64,000 nucleotides of DNA from Deltaproteobacteria bacterium (GTDB lineage: Bacteria > Desulfobacterota > Binatia > UBA12015), in assembly GCA_029262355.1 (NCBI GenBank), contig JAJCZO010000270.1, positions 1 through 64,000 of the forward strand. The letters run 5' to 3'. A program made the position numbers and the translations under genes. Below the pieces are notes generated by a model, which worked only from the letters and a program-made list of their open reading frames with translations, made no database searches and was not told the origin of the DNA. This document shows, piece after piece, positions 17,759-26,379 of this stretch. The number at the start of each line of letters is the position of its first letter. Position 1 is the first letter of the stretch.

Positions 17759-19069
17759 CTATCCGGCCAGGTAGCCGAATTCTGCGGCGGAGCGCGAGAG
17801 CTCCTCTCTAAACTTGGGATGCGCCAGCAAGATCAGAGCCTGCGCGCGCTCGCGCGTCGAGCGCCCCTTGAGCCGGGCGGCGCCGTACTCGGAAACCACG
17901 TAGTGCACGTCCGTCCGAGGAGTGGTCACGACGGCGCCCGGGCTCAGCGTGGGAACGACCCGTGAGACCGCTCCACTCTTCGCGGTAGAGTAGAAGGCAA
18001 TGATCGAGGTTCCGCCGGCATCGAAGGCTCCTCGCACGAAGTCGAGTTGGCCACCCGTCCCGCTGAACTGTTCTGCGCCGATCGACTCGGAGCAGCACTG
18101 GCCCGTGAGGTCGATCTGGATCGTCGCGTTCACGGAGATGAGCCCCTCGTTCTTTGCGATGTTGGCAGGATAGTTCGTGTAGTCGACAGGGTGCACTTCG
18201 ACACCAGGGTTGTCATCGAGGAAGTCGTACATTCGCTTCGAACCCGCGGCGAACGCGTAGATCGCTTTGCCCACGTGAGTCTTCTTGCGCGAGCCGTTGG
18301 CGACGCCGGACTCGATCAGATCCACCATCCCGTCGACGAACATCTCGGTGTGGATGCCCAGGTCACGGTGATGCCGGAGGCTGCGTGCGACCGCGTTCGG
18401 CACTCCGCCGATCCCCAGTTGAATCGTGGCGCCGTTGGGGATCATCTCAGAGATGGTCGTACCCATCTGAGCGTCTTCGTCACGGACCGGGGGCACAGGG
18501 AGCTCGGTCAGTGGCTCGTCGTGCTCGACGATCGCGTCGATCTCGGACACGTGCACCCAGCCCGACCCGTGGACGCGCGGCATGTGCTGGTTCACCTCGG
18601 CAACCACGTACCCCGCTTTCTCGATCGCCGCGAGATTGGTATCGGCGTTCACCCCGAGACTCATGTAGCCACGATCATCGACCCGTGACACCGCAATCAA
18701 CGCGACGTCCACTTCCAGATATTCACGAATGACGCGTGGCACCTGGTGGAACTGAATCGGGATGAATTCTGCGTCGCCGCGGCGCACCGCGGCTCGATCG
18801 GCCCCACTGGCGAACAACGAAACCCAGCCGATCACGTCGGCCACGTCTGGGGAGAGAATCGTCGCGGCGCTGTGCTTCGTCGGCAACAGCGACGCCATTT
18901 TCACGCTCTTGAAGCCACCCGCTCGGGCACGGTCGGCAACCGCACCAAGAAGCGCCGCCGGCTCGCCGATTGCGTTGCCCTGCAGGACAAAGGCCCCGTC
19001 GGGGATCGCCGCCACGGCTTCCTCGGCGCTCTGCCGCTTGCTGTCGTACTCATGGCGCCAGTCACTCAT
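17759..19069 (-). CDS. Acetyl-CoA hydrolase/transferase family protein (4-hydroxybutyrate CoA-transferase-like)
   Basis: MSDWRHEYDSKRQSAEEAVAAIPDGAFVLQGNAIGEP; IQLGIGGVPNAVARSL; LHTEMF-like IHTEMFVDGMVDLIESG; QCCSESIGAEQFSGTGGQLDFVRGA. Confidence 0.9.
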   Translation of the reverse strand: MSDWRHEYDSKRQSAEEAVAAIPDGAFVLQGNAIGEPAALLGAVADRARAGGFKSVKMASLLPTKHSAATILSPDVADVIGWVSLFASGADRAAVRRGDAEFIPIQFHQVPRVIREYLEVDVALIAVSRVDDRGYMSLGVNADTNLAAIEKAGYVVAEVNQHMPRVHGSGWVHVSEIDAIVEHDEPLTELPVPPVRDEDAQMGTTISEMIPNGATIQLGIGGVPNAVARSLRHHRDLGIHTEMFVDGMVDLIESGVANGSRKKTHVGKAIYAFAAGSKRMYDFLDDNPGVEVHPVDYTNYPANIAKNEGLISVNATIQIDLTGQCCSESIGAEQFSGTGGQLDFVRGAFDAGGTSIIAFYSTAKSGAVSRVVPTLSPGAVVTTPRTDVHYVVSEYGAARLKGRSTRERAQALILLAHPKFREELSRSAAEFGYLAG

Positions 19070-19163
19070 GGAACCCGTCCTGCCGCGCAGGGATGGACAA
19101 CGCAAGAGGCGAGGCGCCCCAGCCGCGATTGCCCGCTTCGGCCCTCCCTGGTAAGCGCGGGAC

Positions 19164-20345
19164 ATGCGAACTCTCCGCGTTCTGGTCGTGTCCGCGCTCC
19201 TCCTCGCCGCTTGCGGCGATGGCGCCACTTCCGGCTCGGGCTCCGGCGGCGGCAGCCCACCGACGATCTTTTTCGCCGACCACCAAAGCGAGATCTACGC
19301 GGCGGATGCGCACTGGCTGTGCCGAAAGGATCTTCCTGGCGACGTCTGCGACAACGACCTCGATTCCACCGAGGTCCTCGCCGATGGCACCCTCACCGCC
19401 GAGCCGCACGTCCCTGCCAGCGACCCGACATTCGATTGCTTCTACGTATACCCGACGGTCCGACTGGGCGCCGAGGGCAACGCGCCCTTCGACGGGAACT
19501 ACAAAGAAGAGATCTACACCGTTCGCAATCAAGCCGCCCGCCTGGGCCGGGCATGCGAGATGTACGCACCGATCTACCGGCAACGAACGCTGACCTCGTC
19601 GGGCGAAATGACGCCGGGGCAGGCGTACGGCGATGTCGTGGACGCGTTCCGCTACTACCTCGGTCACTGGAACGAAGGCCGGCCCTTCATGCTGATCGGC
19701 CATTCGCAGGGCGCCGGCCATCTGCGCCGCCTGATCCAGGACGAGATCGACGGGCACGACGGCATTCGCGACCTCATGATCTCTGCGATGATCCTCGGCT
19801 CCAGCGTGTCCGTACCGATCGGAGCCGACGTCGGCGGGTCCTTCGACCACATCCCCGCGTGCCGCTCGGACGACCAGTTCAGCTGCGTGATCTCGTACGC
19901 TTCGTTCCGGGCAACTTCACCGCCGCCCGACAACTCGATCTTCGGCCGCTCCAATGAAGCGGGGATGCAGGCGCTTTGCACGAATCCGGCGAGGCTGAGC
20001 GGTGGGCTCGCACCGCTCACCTCTTACTGGGACCTCTTCGAGAGCTCCCAATTCGCCGTCGCCGACCCCGATCGCGCATGGGCGGACGACATCGAAGACC
20101 CGCCCACGATCTCCACACCGTTCATCTCGATGCCCGGCCTCGTGAGTTCCGAGTGTGTCTCGGACAGCCAGTTCTCCTACCTGTCGCTCGTCGTCAACGC
20201 AGACCCCGGCCCGCGCTCGGACACCATTGGTGGCGACCTCTCCCCCGACTGGGGCATGCACATCATCGACGCGAACGTGGCGCTCGGGAACCTGATCTCG
20301 ATCGCCGAGAGCCAGGCCGCCGCCTGGCACGGAGCTCACCCATGA
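19164..20345 (+). CDS. DUF3089 family lipoprotein (alpha/beta-hydrolase-like)
   Basis: Lipobox LAACG; DPTFDCFYVYPTV; APIYRQRTL; ALIGHSQGA-type LIGHSQGAGHLRRLI. Confidence 0.85.
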   Translation: MRTLRVLVVSALLLAACGDGATSGSGSGGGSPPTIFFADHQSEIYAADAHWLCRKDLPGDVCDNDLDSTEVLADGTLTAEPHVPASDPTFDCFYVYPTVRLGAEGNAPFDGNYKEEIYTVRNQAARLGRACEMYAPIYRQRTLTSSGEMTPGQAYGDVVDAFRYYLGHWNEGRPFMLIGHSQGAGHLRRLIQDEIDGHDGIRDLMISAMILGSSVSVPIGADVGGSFDHIPACRSDDQFSCVISYASFRATSPPPDNSIFGRSNEAGMQALCTNPARLSGGLAPLTSYWDLFESSQFAVADPDRAWADDIEDPPTISTPFISMPGLVSSECVSDSQFSYLSLVVNADPGPRSDTIGGDLSPDWGMHIIDANVALGNLISIAESQAAAWHGAHP

Positions 20346-20815
20346 CGCGCATGTCGCGCCCTTGGCCGGTATTGGTGATGACTATGGCTCTCTTCTCTTG
20401 CGCAGGAACGCGTCCGACGGACATCGGGGTCATCGACGGACGCCTGGCACCGTGCCCCTCGTCTCCCAACTGTGTCTCGAGCGATGCCGATGCCGACGAC
20501 TCGACGCACTACGTCGAGCCGTTCGTTCTTGCAACGGACCCAGAGGACGCCTGGAAGGCGGTCGAGGCCGCGGTCGCTTCACTACCGCGCACCGAAATCG
20601 TGACGGAGGAGCCGGACTTTCTGTACGCCGAGTGCACGAGCGCGTTGATGGGCTTCGTCGACGATCTCGAGCTGCAGCTGCGCGCCCCCGAGGGGATCAT
20701 CGCCGTTCGCTCCGCGTCCCGGATCGGCTACGGCGACATGGGCGTCAACCGAGCCCGCATCGAGGAGCTGCGCAGCAAGCTCCTCGACGACGGCGCGGTT
20801 CGCGCCTCGAAGTAG
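20342..20815 (+). CDS. DUF1499 family lipoprotein
   Basis: GRLAPCPSSPNCVSSDADADDSTHYVEPF; YAECTSALMGFVDDLELQL; RSASRIGYGDMGVNRARIEEL; ATGA overlap with preceding CDS. Confidence 0.85.
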   Translation: MTRMSRPWPVLVMTMALFSCAGTRPTDIGVIDGRLAPCPSSPNCVSSDADADDSTHYVEPFVLATDPEDAWKAVEAAVASLPRTEIVTEEPDFLYAECTSALMGFVDDLELQLRAPEGIIAVRSASRIGYGDMGVNRARIEELRSKLLDDGAVRASK

Positions 20816-20821
20816 GCCGGT

Positions 20822-23710
20822 CTACAGAATCGGAGAGCCGATCGTCGCCGGCACGCAGAGCGACTCTTCCCGGCGCGTATCCATCCGGAGGGTGCCAAAG
20901 TCGTCCTCGGTCTGGATGCGATCGCGCACCTTCTGGTGCTTCGATTCTCCCGCCCGCCGCTTCACCCGGTAGCACATCAGGTGTGCGTTCGGATTGTCCA
21001 CCCCGCCACCATCGGAGTCCACGGCCAAGCAGAGTTCCGAGGGCTTGAGAACCTCGTAGAGCCGATCCTCGAGTGACTCGGCGACGGCGACCGTGGTCCC
21101 CTTGGGGAACTTTCCTTGGGTCAGCTTGGCCCGGTAGCACTCATGGTGGTTCACGATACCCGCACCGAGCGGCGTCGCGGCCGCATCGAGCGCGTACCCG
21201 GCCGGCGTGAGAACACGCGTCACTTTCAGTGGGTCGACCGAGATGGTCCCGAAGCGATCGGTGACCTCCACCGCCGGCGGGAGGGGCCGCTTCGTACGCT
21301 CCTTCGACCGGTACGCTACGTGGTGAGCCAGCGACGAGAACACCGACGCTCCATCGACCGATGCTGGGAGACACAGCGCCTTGGGCAATCGAATGTCGGC
21401 CTGGTTCGCACCGAACGGGTCGACCAGATCGTGATCCGAGAGCGGGAGGAAGGGCGACGTGCCCTTCGTGATTCCGGACTTGTAACACATGTAGGAATCA
21501 CCACAGGCGGTCGGGATGCGCCCCGTCCCAACGCACACGCCGGCCGAACACGTGCTCGCTTGCGTGCAGATGTCGCCGTCGTCACAGATCGATCCGTTCG
21601 TCTCGATCTCACACGTGCCCGAGCAGCAGTCACCGCTCACCCCGTTGCCGTCGTCGCACTCTTCTCCCGGTTCGACAATGTCGTTGCCGCAGAACATCCC
21701 AGGCGCAGACGTGAGCGTGTACGTCCCCTGGCCTTCGGTGTTGCAGGCGTCGAAGACGGTAAACTCCACCTCGTTCGCCCCGGACTGCAGCGGGATGGTG
21801 GCTTCCCAATCCTCGATCAAGCCGGGTGACATGTAGCCCCAGGTGCCCAGGGTCTTGTTCTCCCAGCGCGCCGGATTGCCGCCGACAGCGCCGACCTGGT
21901 CGACGGCAACTTCGATCGTCAGGCCGATCGCGCTCTGACTCACGGGCTCGACAAGCACGGCGAGCGGGGCCACGAGGCCGGGCCCGTAGAGGAGTAATTG
22001 CGGGGCGAGGTCGAAGGCAACGCTCGGAGGCGTCGCGGGGTCGGTCTCGGCCACGAACCGCGCACCGTCACGCTGGTAGAGCTTCACCGAACCGGAGTCG
22101 ATGTCCTCCTCGTCGGTGACCTTGAGGATGTAGGAGATCTCAGACGTGTGCCCGACCAGGTCTGCCGTCAAATCGAAGCCGAGCTTCTCTTGAAAATCGT
22201 CGACGAACGGCGCGTCCCAAGTCGACGTCGGTGTGTAACAGGTCCCGCCCCCGCAAATGTCACCGCCCCACCACCGGTCGGCGGTATCACAGTCGTGAGA
22301 GCCCCCCGCGGCGAGGTCCAGATCGATGCGGCAACCCCAGGTCGTGCCCACCCCGGTGCCGGGAAACGAACCCAGGCTGTTGCCCTTCCAGGAGAAGCTG
22401 TCGAAGGCCTGGTTTCCCTCGACCCACGGCACATTGAGGACGTGGGCCGAGAACGACGCACCATCGAGCGTCGGCAGCCCCTCGTGGATCGTCATGTCCA
22501 GAAGCGCGCAGTCCAGGTCGGGCATCGCCGCCGCCTGACAGCTGGTGTCGAAGCCAATGATGCCGCGGACGTTCGGGGAGCGCTTCAGCCAGAATAGCCC
22601 CGTCGCGCCGTTGTTCGAGGTGCGATGGGTCTCCATCGTTCGCGCGTCTCGCATCGCGCGGACGGTCTGTGCCTGGCCTGTGCTGTACGTCGTGTCGGCC
22701 GGGCATTCACCGTCCGCCGCCCCGGGGCAACGCTCGCTCCCGTCGCACGTGAAAATCTCGCCTGCGAAACTGCCCCCCAGACCCGTCCGGCAGACCGTGT
22801 CGGCCGTGGCGAACGCGTCGGTGGAGCACGGCACACCGGCGGCGCCCGAACACTCCTCGTCGGGGTCGCAGACGACACCGGAGCCGTGCGGATCACCCGA
22901 ACCAGCGTTGCAAACCGTACCTCCCGGGGTGACCGAATCTCCCGGACACGCGACACCCGCCGCGCCCGTGCACAGCTCATCGGGGTCGCAGACGAAACCG
23001 GTGCCATTCGGATCGCCACTACCAACTCGACACACCGTCGTGGCGGCCTCGACGCTGTCCGCGGGACATGCACCGCCCGCCGAGCCGGGGCACGTTTCGT
23101 CCGGATCGCAGAGGTCGCCCGAACCGGTGCGGCAGACCGTCGCGCCGGACTCGAAGGCGTCGGTCGGGCACGCTTCACTGGCATTGCCGCTACAGAACTC
23201 GTCGGCGTCGCAGAGGTCGCCCGAGCCCACGCGACACAAAGTCGTACCCGGCTCGACCGAATCGGACGGACACCCTTGCCCGGGCGTACCGGTGCAAAGC
23301 TCATCGGGGTCGCACAGATCGCCCGAGCCACTGCGGCAAAGAGTCGTCCCCGGTTCCGTCGTAGGGACGGGGCACGACTCGGCGGGAACACCGCTACACT
23401 GCTTCGCCGGGTCACACAGATCGCCCGAGCCCGCGTAGCACTCGATTCCCGCGCCCAGAACGGTGTCGCTCGGGCAGGCGTCTGAGCTTCCCATGCACAT
23501 CTCGTCGGGATCGCAGGAGTCGCCGGAACCGGCTCGGCAGACGGTGGCCGCACTCTCGAACTCACAGGTCGTCACGTTGCAACACGCACCGAAGGGCGCT
23601 TCGCAATCCTCGCCCGGATCCAAGACCGTGTCGCCGCACGCCGCGGAGGCGACAGACACCAACCCAATGAGGAGAACGCCCAGCGCCGCCACCATTCTCG
23701 CACAGCGCAT
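20822..23710 (-). CDS. Large secreted Cys-rich protein: disintegrin-like repeats, DNRLRE-like domain, C-terminal MCYK-type modules
   Basis: Signal peptide MRCARMVAALGVLLIGLVSVASA; eight repeats of (C)R-x-GSGD-x-CDPDE-x-C-x-G-CP-x-D; DNRLRE-like segment; three C-terminal modules starting YMCYKSG, HHECYRAK, LMCYRVK. Confidence 0.75.
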   Translation of the reverse strand: MRCARMVAALGVLLIGLVSVASAACGDTVLDPGEDCEAPFGACCNVTTCEFESAATVCRAGSGDSCDPDEMCMGSSDACPSDTVLGAGIECYAGSGDLCDPAKQCSGVPAESCPVPTTEPGTTLCRSGSGDLCDPDELCTGTPGQGCPSDSVEPGTTLCRVGSGDLCDADEFCSGNASEACPTDAFESGATVCRTGSGDLCDPDETCPGSAGGACPADSVEAATTVCRVGSGDPNGTGFVCDPDELCTGAAGVACPGDSVTPGGTVCNAGSGDPHGSGVVCDPDEECSGAAGVPCSTDAFATADTVCRTGLGGSFAGEIFTCDGSERCPGAADGECPADTTYSTGQAQTVRAMRDARTMETHRTSNNGATGLFWLKRSPNVRGIIGFDTSCQAAAMPDLDCALLDMTIHEGLPTLDGASFSAHVLNVPWVEGNQAFDSFSWKGNSLGSFPGTGVGTTWGCRIDLDLAAGGSHDCDTADRWWGGDICGGGTCYTPTSTWDAPFVDDFQEKLGFDLTADLVGHTSEISYILKVTDEEDIDSGSVKLYQRDGARFVAETDPATPPSVAFDLAPQLLLYGPGLVAPLAVLVEPVSQSAIGLTIEVAVDQVGAVGGNPARWENKTLGTWGYMSPGLIEDWEATIPLQSGANEVEFTVFDACNTEGQGTYTLTSAPGMFCGNDIVEPGEECDDGNGVSGDCCSGTCEIETNGSICDDGDICTQASTCSAGVCVGTGRIPTACGDSYMCYKSGITKGTSPFLPLSDHDLVDPFGANQADIRLPKALCLPASVDGASVFSSLAHHVAYRSKERTKRPLPPAVEVTDRFGTISVDPLKVTRVLTPAGYALDAAATPLGAGIVNHHECYRAKLTQGKFPKGTTVAVAESLEDRLYEVLKPSELCLAVDSDGGGVDNPNAHLMCYRVKRRAGESKHQKVRDRIQTEDDFGTLRMDTRREESLCVPATIGSPIL
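22695..23565 (-). repeat. Eight tandem 33-40 aa Cys-rich repeats (disintegrin-like Cys spacing)
   Basis: Units such as CRSGSGDLCDPDELCTGTPGQGCPSDSVEPGTTLC, CRVGSGDLCDADEFCSGNASEACPTDAFESGATVC. Confidence 0.85.
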
Positions 23711-24049
23711 CCCAACGCGGCGGACTTCGGAGCGGATCGGTAGCGGATGGTCAGGCGACAGGGAGTGGCGCATTCGGGGGGATCTCCAGAAAGAAAGCGT
23801 GGGTTGCCGGCGACCATGATTAGCGTCCCGGCCGAGGCTAGGGCAAGCAACTTCCTGGGTTTTTCGCTCCCCGTATGGAGAACGCCGCAGCAAACACCAC
23901 CAACCGCCGGCCGCCAGCGCGAACACCCCGAAGTCTCGCCCGCACATCCGGCCAGGCGACCAGACGCGGCCGGCCGCCTGGGCAGCCCGGACCCAAGGCC
24001 CCGGCACGGGCGGGGCGAGCCGCGGTCCGCTAGGCTCGGGGCCTTCCCT

Positions 24050-25675
24050 ATGGACCCCCTCACGCGGCAAATCTCCCAGGAAATCGAGCGGCGACGAACG
24101 TTCGCGATCATCTCGCACCCCGATGCCGGCAAGACGACGCTGACGGAGAAGATCCTCCTCTTCGGCGGGGCCGTACGAGAAGCGGGGGCCGTCCGGTCCC
24201 AGCGCGCCGCGCGGCATGCGACGAGCGATTGGCTCGAGATCGAGCGCCAACGCGGCATCTCCGTCTCGAGTTCGGTGATGCATGCCGAGTATGAAGGCAC
24301 CCGGATCAACATCCTCGACACGCCGGGCCACCGAGACTTCAGCGAGGACACGTACCGCACCCTGTTGGCCGCCGACAGCGTGGTCATGCTCATCGATGCC
24401 GCCAAGGGCGTCGAGCCGCAGACCCGACGCCTCTTCGAGGTATGCCGGATGCGCGGGCTGCCGATCTTCACGTTCATCAACAAGATGGACCGCGCAGGAC
24501 TCGACCCTCTGGAACTCCTGAGCGAAATCGAGGACGTCCTCGGGATCGAGGCGATCCCGGTCAACTGGGCGGTGGGGTCAGGGCGCGAATTCCGCGGCGT
24601 ATACGATCGGATGGGCAAGAAGCTCCTCCTGTTCCGTGGAGGCAACCACGGCGCGAGCGAGCTCGAAGAAACCGAGATCGTCGGAGACGTTGCCGACCCT
24701 GATGTCCGGTCGGGTATGGGCCCCGAAGCCGAGATCACGGCCGAGGCGCTCGAGCTCCTCGACGGCGCGGGTACCGAGTTCGACCTCGCGCGCGTGCGCG
24801 CCGGCAAGCAGACGCCGGTCTTCTTCGGAAGCGCGCTCACGAACTACGGCGTGCGACCGTTCCTTGAGAGCTTTCTCACGATGGCCCCCTGCCCCGGCGC
24901 GCAGCTCGCCGCGGAGGGCCCCGTTGATCCCGTCGAAACCCCGTTCTCCGCTTTCGTCTTCAAGATCCAGGCGAACATGGATCCGGATCACCGTGATCGG
25001 GTGGCCTTCGTACGCATTTGCTCGGGACGCTACGTACAGGGGCTGGTCGCGAAGCATCAGCGAACCGGCAAACCGATCCGACTCGCGAAGTCCACGCTCC
25101 TCATGGGACGCGACCGTGAGGGCGTCACCGAAGCCTTCCCCGGCGACGTCATCGGACTGTTCGACCCCGGGATGCTGCGCATCGGTGACACGATCTCCGA
25201 GGGCGGTGAGGTCTCCTTCGTCGACTTCCCGGCCTTCGCGCCCGAGCACTTCATGCGCATCGAGCTCGGCCTCGTGACCAAGCGCAAGGCTCTGGCGAAG
25301 GGACTCGAGCAGCTCACCCAGGAAGGGGCGGTTCAGCTCTTCCAGGAGCAAGACGCCTCCTCGCCGACGATCGTCGGCGCCGTGGGACCACTTCAGTTCG
25401 ACGTCCTGAAGCATCGCATGGCCGCCGAGTACAAGGTCGAGCTGCGACTCTCGCCCCTGACGTTCAAGGTCGCGCGGTGGCCACAGGCCGGCTTCGACGA
25501 CGACATGGTTCGGCACTCGCAAATGACGAAGCTGGTCTACGATCGCGACGGTCGGGCCGTCGTCCTCGCCCAGAGCCAGGCCTTCCTCGACAGCCTCGTC
25601 GCGCGTCACCCCGAGCTCGAACTCGCCGACACCCCAGACCCGAAACTCTTTCAGCGCACGCAGAACGCTGCCTAG
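24050..25675 (+). CDS. prfC: Peptide chain release factor 3
   Basis: MDPLTRQISQEIERRRTFAIISHPDAGKTTLTEKILLFGGAVREAGAVRSQRAARHATSDWLEIERQRGISVSSSVM. Confidence 0.97.
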   Translation: MDPLTRQISQEIERRRTFAIISHPDAGKTTLTEKILLFGGAVREAGAVRSQRAARHATSDWLEIERQRGISVSSSVMHAEYEGTRINILDTPGHRDFSEDTYRTLLAADSVVMLIDAAKGVEPQTRRLFEVCRMRGLPIFTFINKMDRAGLDPLELLSEIEDVLGIEAIPVNWAVGSGREFRGVYDRMGKKLLLFRGGNHGASELEETEIVGDVADPDVRSGMGPEAEITAEALELLDGAGTEFDLARVRAGKQTPVFFGSALTNYGVRPFLESFLTMAPCPGAQLAAEGPVDPVETPFSAFVFKIQANMDPDHRDRVAFVRICSGRYVQGLVAKHQRTGKPIRLAKSTLLMGRDREGVTEAFPGDVIGLFDPGMLRIGDTISEGGEVSFVDFPAFAPEHFMRIELGLVTKRKALAKGLEQLTQEGAVQLFQEQDASSPTIVGAVGPLQFDVLKHRMAAEYKVELRLSPLTFKVARWPQAGFDDDMVRHSQMTKLVYDRDGRAVVLAQSQAFLDSLVARHPELELADTPDPKLFQRTQNAA

Positions 25676-25782
25676 CGTCGCGTCCGCCGCCTCGAGACTT
25701 CGGGCCGCCGTACCGAATCACGTACATCCAGCTCTGATGCCCAGACTTCCGAACGCTCGGCGGATCGGGTAGCAGTGGACGG

Positions 25783-26307
25783 ATGGTTAGCCTCCTGAAG
25801 ACGCTCGGCATTCACCGCGACGGTCCACCGACGACGAAGGGCGAGGTGCACGACCGCATCCACGCAGAGCTTCCCCGGCTCGGAGAGGAGCGCATCGAGT
25901 ACCTTGCTGCGTTCGCGGGTCTCCTCGCCCGCGCTGCATTCGGCGACATGGAGATCACCGCCGAAGAAGGGCGCGCGATGGAGTCCTGCCTGCGCGAGCC
26001 GGCCGGCCTCGCCGAGGAGGACGCCTCGCTCGTCGCCCACATCGCGCGAAACGCGGCCGAGGCTCTCGGCGGCGTCGAGGACTACCTCCTCACGCGCACC
26101 TGCAACGAGCGCGCGACCCCCGAAGAGAAGGAAGTCCTGCTCGAGTGCATGTACACCGTCGCCGCCGCCGACGGGACGGTGTCCGTCCCCGAAGACGAAG
26201 AGATCAAGCAGATCGGCTCCGCACTGATGATCCCGCACGCTCAAGTCATGGACGTGCGGGCAAAGTTCCGCGATCAGCTCGCGATTCTCCGCAACCTTCC
26301 GTCCTGA
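25783..26307 (+). CDS. TerB-like (tellurite resistance TerB domain) protein
   Basis: LAAFAGLLARAAFGDMEITAEEGRAM...LLECMYTVAAADGTVSVPEDEEIKQIGSAL. Confidence 0.75.
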   Translation: MVSLLKTLGIHRDGPPTTKGEVHDRIHAELPRLGEERIEYLAAFAGLLARAAFGDMEITAEEGRAMESCLREPAGLAEEDASLVAHIARNAAEALGGVEDYLLTRTCNERATPEEKEVLLECMYTVAAADGTVSVPEDEEIKQIGSALMIPHAQVMDVRAKFRDQLAILRNLPS

Positions 26308-26379
26308 TCCAAGCCACGGCCAGGTTGACTCGGCCTTCGCGACCGAGTTAACGCCCATTGAGTGGACGCCACCGAATCG

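Noticed and set aside
22695-23565. Regular repeats read as a CRISPR array
   Set aside because: Units are longer than CRISPR repeats, diverged, without spacers, and remain in frame within a secreted Cys-rich protein.
25783-26307. TerB-like gene as evidence of a tellurite/phage-resistance (Ter) island
   Set aside because: Stand-alone TerB-domain genes are common; no terC, terD, terZ or defence genes adjacent.
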